Part shown: positions 49,761-60,272 of the stretch, in pieces | How positions within the stretch are numbered: position 1 is the stretch's first letter | How the letters are laid out: each line of letters starts with the position of its first letter | Source: Isoptericola cucumis | Lineage (GTDB): Bacteria > Actinomycetota > Actinomycetes > Actinomycetales > Cellulomonadaceae | DNA length: 64,000 nt | Reading direction: 5' to 3' | Assembly (NCBI RefSeq): GCF_014635665.1 | Contig: NZ_BMDG01000001.1 | Location: forward strand, 248,001 to 312,000 | Program-made: the position numbers and the translations under genes | The notes under the pieces: generated by a model | Told to the model about the DNA's origin: nothing | The model's input: the letters and a program-made list of their open reading frames with translations, nothing else | Database searches by the model: none

Positions 49761-52409
49761 AGCCACCACCCGCCACGGCCCGTGCGGCTTGGCCCCCGGC
49801 TCCTTCGCCCGGTTGGGGCGGGTCGCCTCGACCAGGACGCCGTCGTGGACCACCCGGTCGCCGCGGCCGTACCGGGTCCGCTCGTCCCACGCCGGGGCCG
49901 ACGGGGCGAGGTCGAGCCCGACGAGCAGCGGGTCGTGGTCGGAGGACCGGAACGGCGACGTGTCGTACAGGTTCGTCACGTTGTACCCGTACCGGCTGTA
50001 CTCGTTCGCGACCGGCTCGGCGGCGTTGATGGCCCAGATGTCCGTGCCCGTGACCTCCGCGGCGGCCGCCGGCGAGGCGAGCACGTGGTCGAGCGACCCG
50101 ACCTGGCCCTGGTAGGAGTACGTGTGCTCCCCGGTGGTCGGCCCCAGGTCGGTGTAGCCCGCGTCGGTGAGGACGACGACCGGGTCCTCCTGCTCGTAGG
50201 CGTTGAGGTCGCCGACCAGCAGCACGGCGTCGGTGCCGGCGTCCGCCGCGACGTCGTCCGCGAACCCGGCGAGCGCCGTCGCCTGCCGCACCCGCGACTC
50301 GTTGGAGGCGCCCTGGCCGTCGCCCGTGTCCTCGTCGCCGGGCCACGGCCCGGCGGACCCCTTGGACTTGAAGTGGTTGGTGATCACCACGACGTCGTCC
50401 CCGGTGTCGGCGTCGACGCCGCCGGCCGGCTGGAAGACCTGCGCGAGCGGCTGACGGGCGTTGCCGAACGCGACCGGGTCGTCGAGGATCCGCGAGGCCC
50501 CGACGGGCTCGGCGCCCGCGGTGCGGTAGACGAACGCGTTGCGGATGACGTCCTCGTCCGCCGGAACGTCGGCCGGCGAGGCGACGTACGCCCAGGTACC
50601 GGCGCCGTCGTGGGCGTCGAGCGCGTCCACGAGGTCGGACAGGGCCTGGTCGCGGTCCTTGCCGAACGCCGCGGAGTTCTCGATCTCCTCCAGGGCCACG
50701 ACGTCCGCCCCGAGCGCGGAGATCGCCGCGACGAGCTTCGCCTCCTGCCGCTCGAGGTTCTCCGCGTCGGCGGCGCCCCGGGCGAGGCAGCCGCCCCGCA
50801 CGGTGACCGGGTCCTCGTGCCGGTCGGTGTAGTACGTGCAGCCGTCGAGCTGGTCGCCCGTGGTGGTGAAGTAGTTGAGCACGTTGAAGGTGCCGACCTG
50901 CAGGGTGCCGCCGACGTCGCGGGGCGCGTCCTCGCGGGTGTTCTCGAAGGTCGCGGGCTGCACCGTCGCGGCGACGTCGGGCGTCAACGGGGCTGTCGGC
51001 TGCAGACCCCAGGCGTCGAAGCGGTAGTCGAGCACCACAGGGCCGGTGAACGTGACCGGGGCACCGACGCGCACGGGCTCCCCGCCCGTCAGCCACGGCA
51101 GCGGCCGGTCCTGGTTCGCCGCCGCGAGGTAGTTCGTGGACGCGCCGTCGTCGAGGAGCACCGCGCGCGCCGCGTTGTCGGCCGCCTGCGCCGCCGCCTC
51201 GGCGGAGCCCGGCCGGCCGACCGTCGTGGGCTGCACCAGCGGGCCGTCGCCTGCCGCGAGCCCGACGGTGCCGTACTGGTGGGTCGCGTAGCTGTCCGTG
51301 ACCGTGAAGTCGCCCTGCGGCGCGAGCAGCATGCCCTCCAGCGCCTCCCGCTCCGCGTCGGTGGCGGGCCAGCCGGTGACGGTCGGCTTCACCTGGGCCG
51401 CCGGCTCGTCGAGCACCGTCCAGCTGCTCGCCGAGACCTCCGTGAGCCCGTGGAACTCCGTGACCTTCCCGGTGACCTCGACGTGGTCGCCGACCGCCAG
51501 CTCGGCGGCCGCCGCGCGCGAGTGGACGAAGACGCCGTCCGACGCCCCCGGGGTCGCGTCGTCGGCCGGGTCGCCGCCCGTGCCCGCCGTCTGCACGGAG
51601 AGGCCGTCGAAGCCGCCGGTCGGGTAGGCCGCGGTCACGACGCCGGTCGTGGTGACCGACCGGCCCGCCAGCGGCGACGTGTCGCCGGTGCCCTGGATCT
51701 CCGCGATCGTCACGGGCTCGGCGGGGTCGGGGCCGGGACCGGGGTCGGTGCCGCTCGCCGTGGGGGTCGGCGCGCCGACGGCGAAGTCGGCGGCGTTGTC
51801 GGCCGTGTTGGCGTGGTCGACGCGCGCGACCGAGGTGGCGTTGCCGGTCCCGGGCGCCGGCCCGGACCCGGCGAACGAGCTCGCGCTCGACCCCCAGCCC
51901 ACGAGGTCCACGACGTCCTCCGCCTCGGCGCACGCCGCGGCCGAGCACGCGAGCCGCTCGGTGGAGCGCACGAGCGCGACCTTCGCCCCGGACCCGGACA
52001 TGGCGACGGTCCCGGTGACGTCCGGCTCCGGGAGCGCGGGCAGCGACGTGTTCGCCCCGACGGCCTGCCCGACGAGGAACGACCCGCCCGCCGGGATCTC
52101 GCCCGCCAGGTCCGTCTGCGCGCCGTTCGCCCACGTCCCGGTCGCCGAGGCGTACTGCACCGACCAGCCGTCGAGCGAGACCGGCTCGTCGGTGGGGTTG
52201 AACAGCTCGACGAAGTCCTGCGCGAACGCGGCCCCGCTGTTGCCCCCGCCCCCGTAGACCTCGTCGACGACCACGGGCGCGTCCGGCGACGGCGCCGCGT
52301 GCGCCGGGACCGACACCGCCCAGGCCGGGACGAGCGCGAGCGCGGTCGCGGCCGCGCAGAGCCCGCGGCGTCGGGGAGCTCTGCGCGGGACGGGGCGGGG
52401 AGGGGTCAC
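49758..52409 (-). CDS. Secreted ExeM/NucH-like endonuclease (LTD + OB + EEP domains)
   Basis: 883 residues. Signal peptide (PRRAPRRRGLCAAATALALV..AHA). Lamin-tail domain about 40-190 (VVVDEVYGGGGNSGAAF, QDFVELFNPTDEPVSLDGW), an OB-like domain about 195-300, then the endonuclease/exonuclease/phosphatase domain about 470-835 with VGTFNVLNYF, VVALEEIEN, LVGDLNAYEQ and SSDHDPLLVGL. The last 45 residues resemble a carbohydrate-binding module (AWDERTRYGRGDRV). Degrades extracellular DNA, yielding phosphate and nucleosides. GTG 52409 has AAGGAG. A PHO-like element lies upstream. Confidence 0.92.
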   Translation of the reverse strand: MTPPRPVPRRAPRRRGLCAAATALALVPAWAVSVPAHAAPSPDAPVVVDEVYGGGGNSGAAFAQDFVELFNPTDEPVSLDGWSVQYASATGTWANGAQTDLAGEIPAGGSFLVGQAVGANTSLPALPEPDVTGTVAMSGSGAKVALVRSTERLACSAAACAEAEDVVDLVGWGSSASSFAGSGPAPGTGNATSVARVDHANTADNAADFAVGAPTPTASGTDPGPGPDPAEPVTIAEIQGTGDTSPLAGRSVTTTGVVTAAYPTGGFDGLSVQTAGTGGDPADDATPGASDGVFVHSRAAAAELAVGDHVEVTGKVTEFHGLTEVSASSWTVLDEPAAQVKPTVTGWPATDAEREALEGMLLAPQGDFTVTDSYATHQYGTVGLAAGDGPLVQPTTVGRPGSAEAAAQAADNAARAVLLDDGASTNYLAAANQDRPLPWLTGGEPVRVGAPVTFTGPVVLDYRFDAWGLQPTAPLTPDVAATVQPATFENTREDAPRDVGGTLQVGTFNVLNYFTTTGDQLDGCTYYTDRHEDPVTVRGGCLARGAADAENLERQEAKLVAAISALGADVVALEEIENSAAFGKDRDQALSDLVDALDAHDGAGTWAYVASPADVPADEDVIRNAFVYRTAGAEPVGASRILDDPVAFGNARQPLAQVFQPAGGVDADTGDDVVVITNHFKSKGSAGPWPGDEDTGDGQGASNESRVRQATALAGFADDVAADAGTDAVLLVGDLNAYEQEDPVVVLTDAGYTDLGPTTGEHTYSYQGQVGSLDHVLASPAAAAEVTGTDIWAINAAEPVANEYSRYGYNVTNLYDTSPFRSSDHDPLLVGLDLAPSAPAWDERTRYGRGDRVVHDGVLVEATRPNRAKEPGAKPHGPWRVVA

Positions 52410-52459
52410 GGTGGCTCCTTCGCGGGTGGCGTGCGGGTGAGGCCATCCGAGCAGGGCCG

Positions 52460-52488
52460 CATGAACGGGGCGCGGAACGCAGGTGAAC
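52460..52488 (-). promoter_or_regulatory. PHO-box-like triple repeat before the secreted nuclease gene
   Basis: Minus-strand GTTCACC, GTTCCGC and GTTCATG begin 10 and 12 nt apart (outer pair exactly 22 = 2 x 11 nt). A weak -10 (TCGGAT, 52445-52450) follows 9 nt later. Confidence 0.42.
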
Positions 52489-52616
52489 CTCAGGGCACGG
52501 GACGTCGGTGTCCCGTGCCGTGCGCGCCCCGGCGGTCCGCCGGGTGACGCCGAACGTAGCGGACCTCTCCCGTGCCCGCGCGCGGAACCGGGCCCCCTCG
52601 GACCTGCGGAGCCGGC

Positions 52617-52991
52617 TCAGCGCCGCTCGCGCGCCGCCTGCAGCGGGAGCAGCGCGGAGAGGTCGGACCGCTCGCCCGACGCGTGCACCCGGCCGTCCGC
52701 GACGGCGTCGGCCCACCGCAACCGCCCGGTGACCAGCCCGAGCCACGTCGCGGTGTCGAGCTCGACCACGTTCGGCGGGGTCCCGCGCGTGTGCCGCGGG
52801 CCGGCGACGGCCTGCACAGCGCCCGCGGGCGGCACCCGCACCTCGACGGCGTTGCCGGGCGCGACGTCGGCCAGCTCCTCGAGCGTGAACCGCACCGCCG
52901 TCGTCGTCACCGCGCGGGACGTGTCCCCGCCCAGCCACGCGGCCACCGCCGCGCGCCCCGCCACCGGGTCGGTCCGTCGTCGTGCAGGCAT
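52617..52991 (-). CDS. Sterol carrier (SCP)-family protein
   Basis: 124 residues from ATG 52991. Soluble alpha/beta protein with [35 protein letters not shown] and a short C-terminal helix; this matches the actinobacterial sterol carrier family protein encoded beside purF (Rv0807 position in Mycobacterium tuberculosis). No lipid substrate known. The synteny with purF supports the call. Confidence 0.78.
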   Translation of the reverse strand: MPARRRTDPVAGRAAVAAWLGGDTSRAVTTTAVRFTLEELADVAPGNAVEVRVPPAGAVQAVAGPRHTRGTPPNVVELDTATWLGLVTGRLRWADAVADGRVHASGERSDLSALLPLQAARERR

Positions 52992-52997
52992 GGCGGC

Positions 52998-53003
52998 ACG
53001 ATA
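52998..53003 (-). promoter_or_regulatory. -10 hexamer for leaderless SCP-family mRNA
   Basis: Minus-strand TATCGT, then 6 nt (gccgcc), then ATG 52991. It decides that start over the in-frame ATG 53009. Confidence 0.5.
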
Positions 53004-53068
53004 GGGCATCCTGGTCGGTGCCGGCGCGCGCCGGCACCACCCATCGCGACGAACGCATCGGAGGCCTC

Positions 53069-53905
53069 GTGGCGACCCGCCGGATCACGACCCGCAACGC
53101 CCGTTTCCAGCAGCTCCAGGCTCTCCTGACCAACCGCACCAAGCGCGGCCGGGCCGGCGAGTTCCTCGTGCAGGGGGTGCGGCCGATCTCGATGGCCGTC
53201 GAGCACGGCTGGACAGTGCGGGCCCTGCTGTACGACGCCGAGGCCCGGCTGTCGGGGTGGGCGCAGGACCTGCTGCGGTCCACGCGCGGCGAGCTGCTCG
53301 CCATGTCGCCGCAGCTGCTGGCGGAGCTGTCCGAGAAGTCGGAGGGGGCGGTCGAGCTCCTGGCGGTCGTCGAGATGCCGCCCGACGACCTCGCGCGGAT
53401 CGAGGTCGGCCCCGAGTTCCTCGGGGTCGTGTTCGACCGGCCCACGCAGCCCGGGAACATCGGCGCGATCGCCCGGTCCGCCGACGCCTTCGGCGCCGAC
53501 GCCCTGATCACCACGGGGCACGCGTCGGACGCCTACGACCCGAAGTCGGTGCGCGCCTCCACCGGGTCGCTGTTCGCCGTGCCCGTGGTCCGGTCCCCCT
53601 CGCACCGCGAGGTCATGGCCTGGGTGGCCGACCGGCGGGCCGCGGGCGACCCGCTCGTCGTCGTCGCCACCGACGAGCACGGCGACGTCGACGCCGCCGA
53701 CCTCGACCTCACCCGCCCTTCGCTCCTGCTCACCGGGAACGAGACGGCCGGCCTGTCCCGGGCGTGGCTGGAGGCGGCGGACGTCACGATCCGCATCCCG
53801 ATGGCCGGCTCCGCGAGCTCGCTCAACGCGTCGAACGCCGCCGCGGTCGTGCTCTACGAGGCCCACCGGCAGCGGCTCGCCGCCCGGCACGGCGCCGCGA
53901 GGTAG
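53069..53905 (+). CDS. TrmH/SpoU-family RNA 2'-O-methyltransferase
   Basis: 278 residues. N-terminal substrate-binding domain ([16 protein letters not shown]) and a C-terminal SPOUT domain with all three motifs: [31 protein letters not shown] and [22 protein letters not shown] (trimmed). The trefoil knot binds SAM. Target is rRNA or tRNA, unspecified. GTG 53069 follows GGAGG; the longer upstream ORF is not conserved. Ends inside a large inverted repeat. Confidence 0.93.
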   Translation: MATRRITTRNARFQQLQALLTNRTKRGRAGEFLVQGVRPISMAVEHGWTVRALLYDAEARLSGWAQDLLRSTRGELLAMSPQLLAELSEKSEGAVELLAVVEMPPDDLARIEVGPEFLGVVFDRPTQPGNIGAIARSADAFGADALITTGHASDAYDPKSVRASTGSLFAVPVVRSPSHREVMAWVADRRAAGDPLVVVATDEHGDVDAADLDLTRPSLLLTGNETAGLSRAWLEAADVTIRIPMAGSASSLNASNAAAVVLYEAHRQRLAARHGAAR

Positions 53906-53966
53906 TGCCTCCCGTGCTCCGGTCGTGCGCGGCGGGCACTACCGGAGAGCGGGAGGCACTACCTCG
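53898..53966. terminator. Large bidirectional hairpin between methyltransferase and dppF-like gene
   Basis: 17-bp perfect arms CGAGGTAGTGCCTCCCG (53898-53914, 53950-53966), a 2 x 2 mismatch, then 7 more pairs CTCCGGT/ACCGGAG and a 17-nt loop. The left arm begins in the last codons of the methyltransferase. Confidence 0.75.
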
Positions 53967-53976
53967 CCGCCGGGAG

Positions 53977-54800
53977 TCACGCCCCGGCGAGCTCCGCCCG
54001 CACCTCCTCGCGCAGCCGCCCGTGCCGCGACGGCTCCGGCGCCGCGGCGAGGAGGGTCTTCGTGTAGTCGTGCTGCGGGTCGAGGATCACGTCGTCGGAC
54101 GGTCCGCGCTCCACCACGTCCCCCCGGTACATGACGAGGATCTCGTCGCTGAAGTGCCGGGCGGTGGCCAGGTCGTGGGTGATGTACAGGACGCCGAGGT
54201 TCTCCTCGCGCTGCAGCCTGGCCAGCAGGTTGAGCACCCCGAGGCGGATGGAGACGTCGAGCATGGAGACCGGCTCGTCGGCGACGAGGAACCGCGCCCC
54301 CGGGGCGAGCGCACGCGCGATGGCGACCCGCTGGCGCTGACCGCCGGACATCTCGTGCGGGCGCTTGGCGGCGTACGTCTCGGCCGGCGTGAGGTTCACG
54401 CGCTCGAGCAGCCCGTGCACCGCAGGCTCCAGCTCCGCGCCGGAGGCCACGCCGTGGAGCTGCAGCGGGCGCTCCAGGTGGTGGGCCACCGTGTGGTACG
54501 GGTTCAGCGACGCGAACGGGTCCTGGAAGACCATCTGCACCTGATGCCGGTAGTCGGTCAGCGCACGCCCCCGGCGTCCCACCGGCGCGTCGTCGAGCAG
54601 GATCTCCCCCGACGTCGGCGTCTCCAGCTGGGAGATCATCTTCGCCACGGTCGACTTGCCCGACCCCGACTCGCCCACGAGCGCGATCGTCCTGCCCGGC
54701 TCCAGGGTGAACGACACGTCGTTCACGGCGCGCAGCGTGGAGCTGCGCAGGCCGCTGCGGATCTTGAAGTCCTTGACGAGGTTGCGGACCTCGAGGCAGC

Positions 54801-54804
<4 letters not shown>
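53977..54804 (-). CDS. Peptide ABC transporter ATP-binding protein (DppF/OppF-like)
   Basis: 275 residues. Walker A GESGSGKST (about 45-53), Q-loop QMVFQDPFASLNPYHTV, signature MSGGQRQRVAIARAL, Walker B FLVADEPVSMLDVS, H-loop ITHDLATARHF. The Q-loop continuation DPFASLNP is typical for Opp/Dpp ATPases. Last gene of the importer operon; ATG 54804 overlaps the dppD-like stop (ATGA). Confidence 0.92.
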
Positions 54805-55705
<901 letters not shown>

Positions 55706-55709
<4 letters not shown>

Positions 55710-56758
55710 GCGTCGACCCTCTCCTTCTGGTCGGTGGCCGGGCCGTCGGCCTCAGGGACGTCCGTCCGCTCGGTCGTGACGCCGGCCGTGGCGGGCCGGC
55801 GGCCGAGCTTGTCCTTGCCTGCCTTGCGGGCCTCCCGGACGCTCTTGGCGGCGGCCGGCGCGAGGCGCAGCTTCGGGTTGACGATCTCGTCGATCGCGAA
55901 GTTCACGAGGGACAGCCCGGTGCCGAAGAGCGCGATCATGAGGCCCGGCGGCACGAACCACCACCAGGCGCCGCGGGTGAGCGCACCGCCGCCCTGCGCC
56001 TCGTTGAGCATGGTGCCCCAGGTGATCGACCCGTTCGGGCCGAGCCCCAGGTAGGACAGGCCGGCCTCGCCGAGGATGGCGAGCACGATCGCGAAGAGGA
56101 ACTGCGAGGCGAGCAGGGGCAGCAGGTTGGGCAGCACCTCGACCCCGATGATGCGCGGGGTCTTCTCCCCGGCCACCCGGGCCGCCGACACGTAGTCGCG
56201 CACCCGCAGCGACCGCGCCTGCGAGCGCAGCACGACCGCCGGGCCGGCGAACGCGGTGACGCCGAGGATGAGGGCCACGACCCACAGGCTGCGCACCTGG
56301 AGGTAGCTGGCCACCACGATCATCAGCGGCAGGCCGGGGATGACGAGCATGATGCCCGTGACCAGCGAGAGGAACTCGTCCGTCCAGCCGCGCAGGTAGC
56401 CCGCGACGACGCCGAACAGCAGGGCGAGGACGATGGCCACGACCCCGGCCGTGACCCCGACGATCAAGGAGCCGCGCGCGCCCTCCGCGAGCTGCGCGAG
56501 CACGTCGTAGCCGAGCGAGGTGGTGCCCAGCCAGTGGCCGGGCTGCGGCGGGAGCATCGCGTCGTTGCCGGAGCTGCGCGGGTCCTGGGTGATCCAGGGA
56601 CCGACGACCGCGAACAGCACGATCGCGCCGATGAGGATCAGCCCGGCGAGCAGCTTGCCCGACATCGAGGGCAGCGACTGCCTCAGACCGGAGCGCCGGG
56701 CGGGGCGGGCCGCGACGGCGGCGGTCTCGGTGGGGGTGGGCGTGGGGATGTCAGTCAT
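55706..56758 (-). CDS. Peptide ABC transporter permease (DppC-like)
   Basis: 350 residues, about 6 membrane segments. N-terminal DppC pattern with LAGLILIGAIVLFAVVGPWI, then HWLGTTSLGYDVLAQL and the EAA-like loop GEKTPRIIGVEVLPNLLPLL (trimmed). Longer C-terminus (about 60 residues, charged) than usual. ATG 56758 overlaps the dppB-like stop by 8 bp. Confidence 0.92.
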
Positions 56759-57743
56759 TGTGCCGCGTCCTCGGGTCCAGGAAGCCGTAGATGAGGTCCA
56801 TGAGGAACAGCGCCGCGAGGACCGCGAGCGTGATGACCAGGAAGACGCCCTGCATCAGCGCGTAGTCGTTGTTGCGCACGGCGGTGATCATCAGCTTGCC
56901 CACGCCGGGGTAGGTGAAGACCTGCTCCATGACGAGCGACCCCGCGACCACGAAGCCGAGCGAGACGCCGAACCCGGCGAGCGACGGCAGCGCCGCGTTG
57001 CGCATGGCGTACGTCGTGAAGACGCGGCGCGGTCGCAACCCCTTGGCCTCCGCCGTCGTCACGTAGTCCTCCGACAGCGTGGACACCATCATGTTGCGCA
57101 TCCCGAGCAGCCAGCCGCCCACGGACGAGATGACGATCGTGACCGCCGGGAGGAACGCGTGGTAGAGCACGGAGCCGACGAACGCCCAGCTCCACTCGGG
57201 CCCGTTGAAGTGGAAGACGTCGTAGGCGCCGATGATGGGGAACCACTGGAGGGACACGCTGAACGCGAAGATCAGCACCAGCGCGACCCAGAAGTACGGC
57301 AGCGACTGGAGCATCGTGGTGCTCGGCACGAGGCTGTCCACCCACGTGCCCCGCTTCCAGCCGGCCAGCGCCCCGAGCCCGATGCCGAGCACGAACGACA
57401 GGATCGTGGCGGTGCCGACCAGCCCGAGGGTCCACGGCAGGGCGTCGCCGATGAGCTCGGTGACCGGGGTGGGGAAGTTCGTCACCGAGATCCCCAGGTC
57501 GCCGCGCAGCAGGTTCCCCCAGTAGGTCACGTACTGCTCCCACAGGGACTGGTCCTGCGTGGCGCCCAGGAGGAGCCGGATGCTGTTCTCCACACCGGCC
57601 GGGATGTCGCCGCTGCGCTGCAGCTTGGCCATGAGGATGGTGAACGGGTCGCCGGGCAGCAGGCGCGGGATGAAGAAGTTCAGCGAGATGGCGGCCCACA
57701 GCGTGACCGCGTAGAACGCGATCCGGCGTGCGTAGAACTTCAT
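56751..57743 (-). CDS. Peptide ABC transporter permease (DppB-like)
   Basis: 330 residues from ATG 57743. Six membrane segments. Starts KFYARRIAFYAVTLWAAISL, RLLPGDPFT, and carries the EAA loop TTAEAKGLRPRRVFTTYAMRN (trimmed) and MEQVFTYPGVGKL, the DppB hallmarks. It forms the channel with the DppC-like protein. Separated from the binding-protein gene by a strong hairpin. Confidence 0.93.
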   Translation of the reverse strand: MKFYARRIAFYAVTLWAAISLNFFIPRLLPGDPFTILMAKLQRSGDIPAGVENSIRLLLGATQDQSLWEQYVTYWGNLLRGDLGISVTNFPTPVTELIGDALPWTLGLVGTATILSFVLGIGLGALAGWKRGTWVDSLVPSTTMLQSLPYFWVALVLIFAFSVSLQWFPIIGAYDVFHFNGPEWSWAFVGSVLYHAFLPAVTIVISSVGGWLLGMRNMMVSTLSEDYVTTAEAKGLRPRRVFTTYAMRNAALPSLAGFGVSLGFVVAGSLVMEQVFTYPGVGKLMITAVRNNDYALMQGVFLVITLAVLAALFLMDLIYGFLDPRTRHND

Positions 57744-57803
57744 GGCGCTCCCCTGCCCGTCGGTGTCCGGGGCATGCGGCTCCTCCTGGAGTGGTGGTGT
57801 GCT

Positions 57804-57843
57804 GACGGTGGCCGGCGGGCGGGTCCGCCCGCCGGCCACCGTC
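57804..57843 (-). promoter_or_regulatory. Intra-operon hairpin between binding-protein and permease genes
   Basis: Perfect 19-bp stem (GACGGTGGCCGGCGGGCGG at 57804-57822 and its complement at 57825-57843) with a 2-nt spacer. Such hairpins stabilise upstream mRNA or partly stop transcription so the binding protein is made in excess. Confidence 0.65.
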
Positions 57844-57864
57844 CGGTCGTCGTCGGCGGAGCGG

Positions 57865-59616
57865 CTACTCGGCGCCGCCGAGCTTGCCGAGGACGACGCC
57901 GGACGACGGTCCCTGCCACGACGGCGGGAACATGTACATGTCGTCCTCGGTGGGCCAGCCGGTGTACGCGGTGGTGTTGAAGAACGTCTGGGTGGCGTTC
58001 ACCACGAGCGGGATGTACGGCAGGTCGTCGACGATGTGCTCCTGGACGGTGGCGTACGCCTCCGCCTTGGCGTCCTCGTCGTTCGTCTCGGACGCGGCCT
58101 GCACCGCGGCGTCCACCTCGTCGTTCGCGTACCGGGAGAAGTTCCACTCGCCGGGCTCGAGGGCGGTGCCGACCTTCTGCGTGTAGTCGCCGGAGAACCA
58201 CTCGCGGTAGATCTGGAACGGGTCGGCGATCGACGTGCCGACGACGCCGCCCATGATGAGCTCGAACTCGCCCGACACCCGGGTGTCGGCGAACTCGTTC
58301 CAGGAGACGGTCGAGGCCGTGACCTTGAGCCCGGCGGCGCGCGCCTGCTCCTCGATCAGCTTCGCCGCGTTGTTGAAGTCGGTCCAGCCGTCGACCGAGG
58401 TGAGGGTGATCTCCACGGGGTCGCCGTCCTTGGCGTAGAAGCCGTCGGCGCCCTTGGTGTACCCGGCCTCCTCGAGGATCGCGCCCGCGGCGGCCGCGTC
58501 GGCCGTCTGCGGGGACTCGGCGGGCATGCCGTCCGCGATCCACTTGTCGTCACGACCGAGCAGCGCGTAGGTCGGCGAGATCTCCGTGGCCAGCCCGACG
58601 AACGCCTTCTCGTTGATCTCGGACCGGTCGATGGCGACGTTCAGGGCCTGGCGCACGGCCACGTCGGTCTGGTCGCCTTCGCAGCCGAGGTCGGTGTTGG
58701 CGCAGGTGTACAGCACGACCGGGTCGATCGGGGTGTTGACATACCCGTAGGCGCCGGTGGAGGTGACCCGCTCGGGGTCGGGCACGAACATCGTGGTCCA
58801 GTCGATCTCGCCGGTGGTCAGCAGGTCCTCCGCGGACTGGTTCGCGTCGATGCCGACGTAGCGCAGCGACGCGACCTTCGGCTCCCCGCCCCAGTAGTCC
58901 GGGTTCGCCTTGGCCGTGTAGGCGGCGTTGGACGCGGAGTCGAGCTCGTAGGGCCCGGTGCCGACGGGCGCCTCGGCGTTCGCCCAGGCCACCAGCCCCT
59001 TGAGGGCGGCGCCCTCGGCGTCCTCGCCCGTGTCGGACTCGTGCTGGGAGAAGACGTGCTCCGGGACGATGTAGGTGCTGCCGAGGATCGCGAACTCGTT
59101 GGCGAAGGCCGGCTCGTCGAAGCTGAGGACGACGGTGGTGTCGTCCGTCGCGTTCGCGTCCGCGAGGTACTCCGGCTTGGCCGTGTCGTTGGTGAACGAG
59201 TAGACGACGTCGTCGGCGGTGAACGCCTCGCCGTCGTTCCACTGCACGCCCTCGCGGAGGGTCACGGTGAGCTCGGTGCCGTCGGCGTTCCACTCGAACG
59301 ACTCGGCCAGCATGGGCGTCGGCTCGACGTCCTCGAGCTTGTTGTAGGCGAGGAGGGTCTCGTAGATGCCGCCGTTGGCCAGGTGCAGCACGCCCACGGC
59401 GTAGGGGTTGAAGTTGGCCGTGATCGGGGTCTGCGAACCCGCCCAGATCACGAGCTCTCGGTCGGTGGCCGCCCCCTCGGCGGCGGGGCCACCGGACTCG
59501 CCGGCCGGCTCGTCGCCGCCCGCGGCGCCGGAGCATGCAGCGGCCAGCAGGGTCACGCTCGTCAGCGCGGCGACGGCAGCAGCCAGCCGTCGTCCGCGAC
59601 TCTTGCCTCGGATCAT
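57865..59616 (-). CDS. Peptide ABC transporter substrate-binding lipoprotein (SBP family 5)
   Basis: 583 residues. Lipoprotein signal with LAAAC lipobox (Cys28), then a Gly/Ala/Glu linker and the SBP_bac_5 domain (WNDGEAFTADDVVYSF near 130, VLYTCANTDLG, and AVRQALNVAIDR). Captures peptides or other oligomers outside and delivers them to the DppBC-like channel. ATG 59616 follows GGAGG. First gene of the operon. Confidence 0.94.
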   Translation of the reverse strand: MIRGKSRGRRLAAAVAALTSVTLLAAACSGAAGGDEPAGESGGPAAEGAATDRELVIWAGSQTPITANFNPYAVGVLHLANGGIYETLLAYNKLEDVEPTPMLAESFEWNADGTELTVTLREGVQWNDGEAFTADDVVYSFTNDTAKPEYLADANATDDTTVVLSFDEPAFANEFAILGSTYIVPEHVFSQHESDTGEDAEGAALKGLVAWANAEAPVGTGPYELDSASNAAYTAKANPDYWGGEPKVASLRYVGIDANQSAEDLLTTGEIDWTTMFVPDPERVTSTGAYGYVNTPIDPVVLYTCANTDLGCEGDQTDVAVRQALNVAIDRSEINEKAFVGLATEISPTYALLGRDDKWIADGMPAESPQTADAAAAGAILEEAGYTKGADGFYAKDGDPVEITLTSVDGWTDFNNAAKLIEEQARAAGLKVTASTVSWNEFADTRVSGEFELIMGGVVGTSIADPFQIYREWFSGDYTQKVGTALEPGEWNFSRYANDEVDAAVQAASETNDEDAKAEAYATVQEHIVDDLPYIPLVVNATQTFFNTTAYTGWPTEDDMYMFPPSWQGPSSGVVLGKLGGAE

Positions 59617-59840
59617 CCTTGGTCCTCCCAGGTCGGCAGCGCGTCGTCACGCCGCGGCGGCCCCTCGACGGGCCGTACGGAAGGGACCTTAACGAATACC
59701 CTCCGGTGTTCGGCTAGAGGTTGAATCGTTATAAGGCAGGAGTGTTATCAAAACGTCATCTCGCACCGGCACGAAGCCTCTCCGTCACACCCGGCCCCAC
59801 CACGTCGTCGTCAGCGAGAGACCCCACGGGAAGGACGGAC
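59617..59840. promoter_or_regulatory. Divergent promoter region of the peptide ABC operon and the NTF2-like gene
   Basis: AT-rich core at 59690-59760. Minus-strand -10 candidates are TAAGGT (59687-59692) and TATAAC (near 59730). TGATAAC and TTATAAC occur as near-repeats there and may be an operator. No ORF seen. Confidence 0.5.
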
Positions 59841-60272
59841 ATGACCATCCACGACGAGAACCCGCTCCGGCACCTGGTCGGTGCGATCACCGAGGGCCTG
59901 CGGGCCCGGGACCTGGAGGCCCTGAGGCGGCTCTACACGCCGGACGTCGTGTCGTTCGACATGGAGCCCCCGCTGCAGCACGCGGGCGTCGACGCGAAGC
60001 TCGAGAACTGGGCGCGGGTCTTCGCCGCCTTCCAGGAGGTGGGCTACGAGGTGCGCGGCCTCGCGTTCGCGGTCGACGAGCACGTCGCCTGGGGGCACGG
60101 CTTCGGCCGCCTCAGCGGCACGCTGCGCGACGGCACGACGACGCCGGGCATGTGGGTGCGGGTCACCTTCGGCTTCCGCCGCACGGCCGAAGGCTGGCGC
60201 ATCGCGCACGACCAGGTCTCGGTCCCCCTGCGCCTGCCCGGCGCCACCGGCGCGACCGACCTCGAGCCCTGA
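59841..60272 (+). CDS. NTF2-like / SnoaL-like family protein
   Basis: 143 residues. Cone-fold pattern: an N-terminal helix (ITEGLRARDLEALRRLYTPD), DVVSFDMEPP, then beta strands ending in FRRTAEGWRIAHDQVSVPL. Related YybH/SnoaL proteins include isomerases, hydrolases and non-enzymatic binders, so no reaction is assigned. AAGGAC lies 6 nt before ATG 59841. Transcribed divergently from the ABC operon. Confidence 0.85.
   Translation: MTIHDENPLRHLVGAITEGLRARDLEALRRLYTPDVVSFDMEPPLQHAGVDAKLENWARVFAAFQEVGYEVRGLAFAVDEHVAWGHGFGRLSGTLRDGTTTPGMWVRVTFGFRRTAEGWRIAHDQVSVPLRLPGATGATDLEP

Noticed and set aside
49300-53514. 1404-codon minus-strand ORF across nuclease and methyltransferase
   Set aside because: Out-of-frame shadow; the real nuclease (49758-52409) has signal peptide and domain motifs in another frame.
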